The translations under genes were made by a program, and so were the position numbers. The notes beneath the pieces were generated by a model, which searched no databases, was not told the origin of the DNA, and saw only the letters and a list, made by a program, of their open reading frames with translations. From contig NZ_JAKLLN010000031.1 in the NCBI RefSeq assembly GCF_023150065.1, positions 243 to 42,135 on the forward strand: DNA of 41,893 bases. Reading direction: 5' to 3'. This document shows, one piece after another, positions 36,583 to 41,893 of the stretch (position 1 is the first letter of the stretch; each line of letters begins with the position of its first letter). The stretch comes from Zoogloea sp. (GTDB lineage Bacteria; Pseudomonadota; Gammaproteobacteria; Burkholderiales; Rhodocyclaceae).

Positions 36583-37653
36583 ATGCGCATCCCCTGCCCC
36601 ACCCTTTACGTCGCCCTGCTGCTGGCGGCCCCCACCCTGGCCGCTGCCGACCTGCCCGGCACGCGCTTCTTTCATGGCGACTGGGAGCTGGCCTGCGACA
36701 ACACCCGCACTTGCCGTGCCGCCGGCTACAGCCCGGACGGCGTCGAGCTGCCCATCTCGGTGCTCTTCACCCGCCTCGCTGGCCCGCGGCAAGCGGTGAC
36801 GGCCAAGGTGATGGTCGGCCGCTATGGCGAAAACCCCGTCGTCGACAAACTGCCCCGGCGTTTCCAGCTCACACTCCGCATCAACGGCTCCGCCCAGGGT
36901 GCGGTGGGTTTTGACAGCGACAGCCTGCGGGGCGAACTCAACCCGGCCCAGACCCAGGCCCTGCTCGCCGCCCTCACCCGCAAGAGCAGCATCGAGTTTG
37001 TGCGCGGCGGCACCACCTGGGCGCTCTCCGACACCGGCGCCGCCGCCGTGCTGCTCAAGATGGACGAATTCCAGGGCCGCCTGGGCACCCCCGGCGCCCT
37101 CATCCGCCGCGGCACCGAACCCGAAAGCAAGGCCCTCCCCCTGCTGCTGGGCCTCGTCATCAAGCCGGGCGCCATCACCCCCGCCCGGCCGGGCGACAAG
37201 ACCTGGGTGAAGCAGCAGGGCCCCGCCCTGCTCAAGGCCCTGCGCGCCACCCTGAAGAGTGAAGAAACCGACTACTGCCCGGATCTCACCGAGCCCGACC
37301 CCTCCAACGAAGCACCCACCACCGTTACCCGCCTCACCGACACCCGCCTGCTGCTCTCCACCCGCTGCTGGAGCGGCGCCTACAACGTCGGCCACGGCTA
37401 CTGGATCGTCAATCAAGCCCCGCCCTACCAGCCCGTGCTGGTCACCACCCAGGGCTCGGAATACGAAGCCGGCACCATCACCGCCACCCAGAAAGGCCGC
37501 GGCCTGGGGGATTGCTGGTCGATGGAGGAATGGACGTGGGACGGCAAGGGCTTTGAGCTGGCCCACGCCACCTCCACGGGCATGTGCAGGCTGATCGCGC
37601 CGGGCGGCGCGTGGGATCTGCCGACGCGGGTGGGGCTGGGCGGGGGGGAGTGA
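36583..37653 (+). CDS. DUF1176 domain-containing exported protein
   Basis: 356 residues. A secretory signal (MRIPCPTLYVALLLAAPTLAAA) is followed by the DUF1176 pattern: FFHGDWELACDNTRTCRAAG at the start, TRLLLSTRCWSGAYNVGHGY in the middle and GRGLGDCWSMEEWTWDGKGF near the end, with conserved Cys probably forming disulfides. The function of DUF1176 is unknown. Base use stands out: the plus strand is C-rich here (for example 55 C and 34 G at 37021-37140), the opposite of other plus-strand genes to the left such as the one at 14802. Confidence 0.88.
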   Translation: MRIPCPTLYVALLLAAPTLAAADLPGTRFFHGDWELACDNTRTCRAAGYSPDGVELPISVLFTRLAGPRQAVTAKVMVGRYGENPVVDKLPRRFQLTLRINGSAQGAVGFDSDSLRGELNPAQTQALLAALTRKSSIEFVRGGTTWALSDTGAAAVLLKMDEFQGRLGTPGALIRRGTEPESKALPLLLGLVIKPGAITPARPGDKTWVKQQGPALLKALRATLKSEETDYCPDLTEPDPSNEAPTTVTRLTDTRLLLSTRCWSGAYNVGHGYWIVNQAPPYQPVLVTTQGSEYEAGTITATQKGRGLGDCWSMEEWTWDGKGFELAHATSTGMCRLIAPGGAWDLPTRVGLGGGE

Positions 37654-37681
37654 GGGGGAGGCCTGATGGGGTGTTGGAAAT

Positions 37682-37701
37682 ATTCCTGAGATCGCAGGAA
37701 T
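37682..37701. promoter_or_regulatory. HipB-type operator palindrome 1
   Basis: ATTCCTGAGATCGCAGGAAT, arms TTCCTG/CAGGAA. First of three copies spaced exactly 50 bp apart upstream of the hipB-like gene. Confidence 0.65.
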
Positions 37702-37731
37702 TCATCGGCTATCGGTGGATTCGGATCGAGA

Positions 37732-37751
37732 TTTCCTGCGATCGTAGGAAA
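37732..37751. promoter_or_regulatory. HipB-type operator palindrome 2
   Basis: TTTCCTGCGATCGTAGGAAA, same arms with one changed position (TAGGAA). It starts exactly 50 bp after copy 1. Confidence 0.65.
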
Positions 37752-37776
37752 TCATGGCGATCGCCGCAGCCCTTGA

Positions 37777-37806
37777 CTATTATTCCTGCGATTGCAGGAA
37801 TAATAG
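37777..37806. promoter_or_regulatory. HipB-type operator palindrome 3 (promoter-overlapping)
   Basis: The core ATTCCTGCGATTGCAGGAAT (37782-37801) starts 50 bp after copy 2. The dyad extends to a perfect 13-bp inverted repeat (CTATTATTCCTGC / GCAGGAATAATAG) with a 4-bp centre. A TTGACT at 37773-37778 overlaps it, so binding would block transcription of hipB. Confidence 0.7.
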
Positions 37807-37853
37807 TCGGACGAATCCTTCGTGAGACGACTGAGCGCTGAGGAAAGATCTCC

Positions 37854-38138
37854 ATGAAAAAAACGGTGGATTCCGTCTCGGATATCGGCACGGTGCTCCG
37901 TGCTGTCCGCAAAAGCTCCGGCATCCGGATCGACGACCTGGCGGGCATGGTGGGTGTCAGCAAGCAGTTCACGTCCGACGTGGAGAACGGCAAGGACACC
38001 GTGCAGATGGGGCGGGTGTTTCGCCTGCTCCGGGAGCTCGGAGTGCGCGTGTCCGTCGAGTTCCACGACTCCGCTGCAGCGGAGCTTGCCCGCCTGGAGC
38101 TGCGTGCGGCACAAAAGCGGGATGCCGGCGGTGAGTGA
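37854..38138 (+). CDS. hipB: HipB-like antitoxin (Xre-type HTH)
   Basis: 94 residues with one Cro/CI HTH domain: IGTVLRAVRKSSGIRIDDLA, GMVGVSKQFTSDVENGKDTV and the closing helices GRVFRLLRELGVRVSV, which is the Y4mF/HipB pattern. It should neutralise the HipA kinase encoded next and repress the operon through the three palindromes upstream. AGGAAAG precedes the ATG at 37854. The stop lies inside the hipA reading frame (17-bp overlap), so translation is probably coupled. Confidence 0.88.
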   Translation: MKKTVDSVSDIGTVLRAVRKSSGIRIDDLAGMVGVSKQFTSDVENGKDTVQMGRVFRLLRELGVRVSVEFHDSAAAELARLELRAAQKRDAGGE

Positions 38139-39414
38139 AGCGCGTGTTCTGGAGATCCATTTCGAGCGCCAGCGCGTTGGCCATCTGCTCGAAGAGCAGG
38201 ACATCTGGACGCTGAAATACGAGGCGTCGTGGTCAAGCTCTGCCCAGGCTTTTGACCTGTCACCGGCTCTGCCACGACATCAGCTCGAGCATCGCGACGG
38301 GAGCACGGTCAGAACCGTACAGTGGTTCTTCGACAACCTCCTGCCAGAAGAGCATCTGCGCGAAGCGGTCTGCCGGGAAGCCCATGTCCGAGATGCCTTC
38401 GACGTCTTGCGGTATCTGGGGAGGGAGTCGGCCGGCGCCCTGACCTTGCTGCCGCCCGGAGAGGCACTTCCGACCGACAGCGCCATTGTGCCGCTGCCCG
38501 ATGAGGCGCTTGTCCGCCGCATCCGCAATCTGCCGCAGCAGACCCTGATCCACGATGCACCAAAGAAGATGTCGGCCGCGGGTGCGCAGCACAAACTGCT
38601 GCTCGTCGTGAAAGACTGCCAGCTGTTTGAGCCGGCTGGCGCCACACCTTCCACGCACATCCTGAAGCCCGACCATCCCGACGTGGAGCGCTATCCGGCA
38701 TCGGCCTACAACGAATTTCTAACCATGCGGCTGGCCAGGGCGGCAGGGCTGCTTGTCCCGGACGTCACTCTGCGCCGCCTGCCCGGCGAGGTGGCGGCCG
38801 TACCGGTCTACATCATCGAACGCTTCGACAGGCTGGGCAGCTTTCCCGATACGCAGCGCAGACACATCATCGACGCTTGCCAGCTGCTCAACATCTCCCG
38901 CACGCTGAAGTACACCCGGGCATCCCTGGAGACCCTGTACGAGATCAGCACCCTCTCGGCGAATCCTGCGGCGACGCGCTTTCGACTCTTTCGATGGCTG
39001 GTCTTCAACGTCTTTCTGGCAAATGACGATTGCCACCTGAAGAATCTGTCATTTGTCATGACCGCCCTGGGGCCCGAGCTGGCGCCCCATTACGATCTGC
39101 TGAGCACATCCGCCTATCACACCAGAGCATTGGGCACCCAGGACGGACCGTGGCCCGCCGTGCGCATGGCCATTGAATTGCCAGGCGCCGTGAGATTCAA
39201 CGAGGTGAAACTCGACAGTCTCATCGAAGCAGGCAGGGCGTTGCGCCTTCCAGCGGAGGCGGCAGCGCGCATCGTGAACGACGTGGTAAAGGGGATCCGC
39301 AAGGCCCTCGCCAGCCCGGAGCTGGCGCCCGCTACGCCGATTGAGCTGCGGGTGTTCAAGGTTGTGGATCACATGATTGTTGGGGAGATGCTGGGGCGTT
39401 TTGACATAACATAA
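38122..39414 (+). CDS. hipA: HipA-like serine/threonine kinase toxin
   Basis: 430 residues, full length for HipA (440 in E. coli). The N-terminal subdomain ends in QWFFDNLLPEEHLREAV; then SAAGAQHKLLLVV, THILKPDHPD (nucleotide-binding region), YNEFLTMRLARAAGLLVPDV and VYIIERFDR. The catalytic loop is NDDCHLKN with Asp303 as the general base; Asp325 in PHYDLLST is the Mg2+-binding residue. HipA kinases phosphorylate aminoacyl-tRNA synthetases and induce dormancy when not held by HipB. The target of this one is unknown. The start at ATG 38122 overlaps hipB. Confidence 0.88.
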   Translation: MPAVSEARVLEIHFERQRVGHLLEEQDIWTLKYEASWSSSAQAFDLSPALPRHQLEHRDGSTVRTVQWFFDNLLPEEHLREAVCREAHVRDAFDVLRYLGRESAGALTLLPPGEALPTDSAIVPLPDEALVRRIRNLPQQTLIHDAPKKMSAAGAQHKLLLVVKDCQLFEPAGATPSTHILKPDHPDVERYPASAYNEFLTMRLARAAGLLVPDVTLRRLPGEVAAVPVYIIERFDRLGSFPDTQRRHIIDACQLLNISRTLKYTRASLETLYEISTLSANPAATRFRLFRWLVFNVFLANDDCHLKNLSFVMTALGPELAPHYDLLSTSAYHTRALGTQDGPWPAVRMAIELPGAVRFNEVKLDSLIEAGRALRLPAEAAARIVNDVVKGIRKALASPELAPATPIELRVFKVVDHMIVGEMLGRFDIT

Positions 39415-39461
39415 AATTTACTTTTATTAAGTTTTTGTCTATTTTTATGTTATGTCAAAAC
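39398..39461. repeat. 19-bp perfect inverted repeat over the hipA stop and the second hipB start
   Basis: GTTTTGACATAACATAAAA (39398-39416) and its exact complement TTTTATGTTATGTCAAAAC (39443-39461), 26 bp apart. The left arm contains the hipA stop and the -35 TTGACA (39401-39406); TATTAA at 39425-39430 could be the -10 (18-bp spacer). The right arm contains the ATG (39452) of the next gene. It is a likely operator and may also act as a transcriptional hairpin. Confidence 0.75.
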
Positions 39462-39820
39462 CTCCTCTAGCCCTAAGTTCATTGCCGCCGGAAGTCCTGG
39501 TCTCTTTGCAGACCCTTGGAGAGAGGCTGGCCGTGGCACGGCTTCGGCGTAAGGAGTCCCAGCGGCAGTGGGCCAGCCGTCTTGGGGTTTCTGTACCTAC
39601 CCTGATTCGCCTGGAGAAAGGGGACCCGTCTGTGAGCATGGGGGTGTATGCCTCCGCCTTGTGGCTGCTCGGTTTGGCGGACGGGCTTGGGGACTTGGCT
39701 GAACCGGGCAAGGATGTTCGGGCACTCGAATCCGACGTGCGCGAGGCCAGTCGTTTGCGCGCCCGCAGGACGCGTACAGCTGCTGCGGCGAGCGCTAACA
39801 AGGCAGGCGACGAAGCATGA
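39452..39820 (+). CDS. Second HipB-like HTH regulator
   Basis: 122 residues. Xre-type HTH at about 22-75: LGERLAVARLRRKESQRQWA, SRLGVSVPTLIRLEKGDPSV and SMGVYASALWLLGLADGLG. The tail (REASRLRARRTRTAAAASAN) is basic. This is the HipB-type partner of the truncated hipA that follows. The ATG sits inside a perfect inverted repeat, without a ribosome-binding site and about 15 nt after a predicted start of transcription. The C-terminus ends at the point where the hipA remnant begins in another frame, so the deletion joint may have altered its last residues. Confidence 0.78.
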   Translation: MSKPPLALSSLPPEVLVSLQTLGERLAVARLRRKESQRQWASRLGVSVPTLIRLEKGDPSVSMGVYASALWLLGLADGLGDLAEPGKDVRALESDVREASRLRARRTRTAAAASANKAGDEA

Positions 39821-40469
39821 GCACGCCTCCTTGACACTTGCCGCAAAGGCAGGGGTTGCGGTGGCGGAAACGCGGCCCATACCGTTTGCGCGGGGCGTTG
39901 CGCTGGCTATCAAGCGCTTCGACCGCTCGGAAGGCCGACGATGGCACGCGCTGTCGGCCAACGTGGCCTTGCGGGCCGCGGGTGTCGAGCTGTCGTACCC
40001 GAATCTGGCTCAACTCCTGCGCCGCCGGGGCGACGTCGCGACCCATCGCGCCCAGATGCATGAGCTGTTCCGGCGCCTGGTGTTCAACATCCTCATCGAC
40101 AACACGGACGACCACGAGAAGAACCACGTTCTCCTGGTCAACCAGGCGCAGCAGTACGCGCTCGCACCGGCTTTCGATGTGCTACCGATGGGGCAGTCAT
40201 TGGGCTATCAGGCGATGGCGGTGGGGACGCAGGGTGCCGAGTCCAGCATCGAGAACGCGCTCTCTGCCGCCGGGCAGTACTGGCTGACGCCTCAAGCTGC
40301 GAAGGCCGAAGTTCATCGGGTCGTGGACGTGGTGAATACATGGCGCGAACACTTCCTGGCCGCTGGGGTGCCGGCAGCCTCAATCGAAGAACTCGCTCAA
40401 CACATTGACCGTCCGTTCCTGCTGCGCCAACGCTTGGGGCAGTATCAGGCGAGCTATTTCAGCGTGTAG
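39813..40469 (+). pseudogene. 5'-truncated hipA-like gene (kinase C-lobe only)
   Basis: From about 39813 the frame reads KHEHASLTLAAKAGVAVAET, then VALAIKRFDRSEG, LVFNILIDNTDDHEKNHVLL (catalytic Asp and Asn kept) and APAFDVLPMG (Mg2+ Asp kept), to the end RQRLGQYQASYFSV. That is the C-terminal half of a HipA of about 430 residues; the N-terminal subdomain and the nucleotide-binding P-loop region (about 200 residues) are missing. The hipB-like gene runs directly into the break. No good start codon with a ribosome-binding site opens this frame. Most likely a deletion remnant; expression of a short kinase lobe cannot be excluded. Confidence 0.75.
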
Positions 40470-40504
40470 CGCTGTCAGCGACAGCTTGATCTGCAGACAT
40501 GGCC

Positions 40505-41086
40505 TCAGATCAGCTCACTGACCTCACGCAGTCTGGCCGCGCTCAGCGGTAGCTGAAGTCTTTCAAGCATCGTCACCAGTTCTGCTGCTTCAATGGGCGG
40601 TCTGCGCAGTCTGGCGCGCATGGCCTTGATCGCCTTGAGTGCCGGAAATGGCGCCAGATCGAGTTGATTAAGCAGGAAATCGTCTGGGTGTTGAATCTCA
40701 ACCTGCACCGTATCCATGACTTCAGCCGGGAAGTCCTTGAGATTGAAAGTCACGATTGCGTCGGCATGGCCGCGAAGTGCGGCTGCAACGACATGACGAT
40801 CATCCGGGTCCGGAAGTCCCGTAATGACCTGCTCTATGGGTTCCCACCCCGTCACGAAGCAATCCGGAATGGCACTGCTCATCAATGCGCAGGTGCGCCG
40901 CAGATCCTCCAGCTTCAGATCCGTCCGTTGCAGCAAGAGATTGCGAACCCATTCATCCTGAATCCGCTCAGACCAGCGAGCATGAAACAGACCCACACTG
41001 GCAAGGCTCAAGAGCACGTCGCGCAGAGGCGCGGGGTACAGCACGCAAGCGTCCAGAATCACTGTGTAGCGTGCTGAACCTGCCAT
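40505..41086 (-). CDS. PIN-domain toxin (VapC-like ribonuclease)
   Basis: 193 residues. PIN acidic residues are visible: first Asp in TVILDACVLYPAPLRDVLL, central Glu/Asp in WSERIQDEWVRNLL, then GLPDPDDRHVVAAALRGHAD and TFNLKDFPAEV. PIN toxins cut RNA with Mg2+. It starts at ATG 41086, 1 nt after the stop of the antitoxin gene, the standard antitoxin-first order. The longer upstream frame overlaps the antitoxin and is not PIN-like. Target RNA unknown. Confidence 0.87.
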   Translation of the reverse strand: MAGSARYTVILDACVLYPAPLRDVLLSLASVGLFHARWSERIQDEWVRNLLLQRTDLKLEDLRRTCALMSSAIPDCFVTGWEPIEQVITGLPDPDDRHVVAAALRGHADAIVTFNLKDFPAEVMDTVQVEIQHPDDFLLNQLDLAPFPALKAIKAMRARLRRPPIEAAELVTMLERLQLPLSAARLREVSELI

Positions 41087-41087
41087 A

Positions 41088-41555
41088 TCAGTACCCCAGA
41101 CCCAGCTCTTGAGCCTGGTCGGCCAAGGCCTGCAGTGCGGCATCCGATTCAGAGCGAGATTTCTGCTGATAAGCAATCATGTCCTCGAACAGGACACGCC
41201 GATGGCGACCAACCTTACGGCAAGGCAGGTGTCCTGCCTCGATCTCCTTGACCACGTACGGACGCGACACATTCAGCATGTTTGCCACTTCCTGAGTGGA
41301 GAGTTCAAGTTTCTGTGGCAGTACGGCTACAGGCTGACGCTGTGCCATAACCCCGAGCAGATCGGCCATGAAGCGCAGCACCTTCGGGGGAAGCTCGACG
41401 ACCGCCTGAGCTTGGTCTTCACCCTGTGCAATCAGGCGTATGGTTTCCGCCCGTGAATGATCCAACGCTGCCATCAAGCAACGTTGAGCGGCTTGCGCCA
41501 GTGCTGCATCGTGCTCATCAAGCACGGTGTCGATGACTGCTTGCGCGTTTGCCAT
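41088..41555 (-). CDS. Excisionase-type HTH antitoxin
   Basis: 155 residues. The C-terminal half carries a MerR/excisionase-family DNA-binding domain: LELSTQEVANMLNVSRPYVV, KEIEAGHLPCRKVGRHRRVL and FEDMIAYQQKSRSES. The N-terminal part (about 1-85) is helical. Such proteins are antitoxins of PIN toxins; the toxin gene follows at once. A strong GGAGGAAAG site precedes the ATG at 41555. Three 9-bp repeats at 41622-41648 lie upstream and could be its operator. Confidence 0.85.
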   Translation of the reverse strand: MANAQAVIDTVLDEHDAALAQAAQRCLMAALDHSRAETIRLIAQGEDQAQAVVELPPKVLRFMADLLGVMAQRQPVAVLPQKLELSTQEVANMLNVSRPYVVKEIEAGHLPCRKVGRHRRVLFEDMIAYQQKSRSESDAALQALADQAQELGLGY

Positions 41556-41621
41556 GATGCTTTCCTCCGGTTTGTTTCTCTGCGGGTGTGACCAGCAGTA
41601 GCACCTCGATATCCGTAATAT

Positions 41622-41648
41622 ACGAAACAAACGAAATAAACGAAACGT
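41622..41648. repeat. Three tandem 9-bp repeats (ACGAAAYRW), candidate TA operator
   Basis: ACGAAACAA (41622-41630), ACGAAATAA (41631-41639) and ACGAAACGT (41640-41648) are perfectly head-to-tail, 67 bp upstream of the antitoxin ATG. The last copy forms CAAACG...CGTTTG symmetry with the flank. Probably a cooperative binding site for the antitoxin. The rest of the gap to 41870 (about 220 bp) shows no gene or clear signal to me. Confidence 0.6.
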
Positions 41649-41870
41649 TTGTCGGCTTTTTTATCCTCCGGCCTTGGTTGGCCGCGTGCAGATTCCAGGG
41701 TGCGGAAGAAGGCCCCGACCTGGGCTTTGGCACAGTGTTTGGAGCCACCTGCAGGTGTTCTGCACAAGGCTCGAGTTGCCGAGGTGACTGGCCCTGTGGG
41801 TGGGTCGAGTGACGCAGTGTATTGACCCAGTGAAATCCTGCTCAGGTGTTAACCTTGAAAGGAATGACAC

Positions 41871-41893
41871 ATGAGCACGGCCATGGAAGACGA
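41871..41893 (+). CDS. Start of a gene cut by the right edge
   Basis: An ATG at 41871 begins MSTAMED before the window ends. A good AAAGGAAT ribosome-binding site lies 8 nt upstream. Seven residues are not enough to name a family. Confidence 0.5.

Noticed and set aside
41588-41870. Small frames between the antitoxin gene and the right edge
   Set aside because: No ribosome-binding site or recognisable product in either strand.

Overview
The window reads as a chromosomal segment of a GC-rich betaproteobacterium, most like the Rhodocyclaceae (Azospira/Dechloromonas type). That assignment is an inference from the EF-P Arg32/EarP pair, the selenocysteine formate dehydrogenase, the YaeQ and DUF2058 housekeeping genes and overall gene content; no 16S or marker phylogeny is available here.

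Layout. (1) 1-1650, minus: start of the F1Fo ATP synthase operon (atpI-atpB-atpE-atpF, cut by the window edge) behind a near-consensus sigma70 promoter. (2) 1838-8833, plus: a tightly packed six-gene operon of ArsR-type repressor, Aas-like acyltransferase/acyl-ACP synthetase, a lipoprotein with a GlyGly-CTERM tail (rhombotarget lipoprotein), its dedicated protease rhombosortase, a Tat-type amidohydrolase, and an LplT-type lysophospholipid flippase fused to a PlsC acyltransferase. It joins C-terminal protein processing to lysophospholipid repair and is the most interesting gene set in the window. (3) 8849-12631, minus: exported Fe superoxide dismutase, yaeQ, an Ala/Lys-rich lipoprotein, efp (Arg32 type) and earP. 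(4) 12632-13350: about 700 bp of AT-rich non-coding DNA with two perfect and several near-match DnaA boxes. Genes point away from it on both sides, and hand counts suggest a GC-skew sign change there, so it is a candidate replication origin. (5) 13351-21223, mostly plus: two EamA transporters, an AtaL/DUF1857 protein, a class V aminotransferase, a ComEA-like protein, a small lipoprotein, a GspE/PilB-like ATPase and a NYN-domain protein.

(6) 35796-21220, minus: a nearly self-sufficient selenocysteine formate dehydrogenase island. It carries an NtrC-type response regulator and sensor kinase, fdnGHI (Sec UGA at codon 196 with a SECIS hairpin), fdhE, selA, selB, tRNA-Sec, a GcvH-like lipoyl protein, a DsrE-like protein and mobA. 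The fdnG promoter shows a full sigma54 arrangement: a -24/-12 element, a perfect IHF consensus and a tandem 13-bp palindrome as upstream activator site. Only selD is missing among the dedicated Sec genes.

(7) 35872-37653: DUF2058 and DUF1176 genes. (8) 37654-41650: an accessory toxin-antitoxin cluster with a complete HipBA-like pair whose promoter holds three palindromes exactly 50 bp apart, a second HipB-like gene with a 19-bp inverted repeat over its start, a 5'-truncated hipA remnant, and an excisionase-type antitoxin with a PIN toxin. A new gene starts at the right edge (41871).
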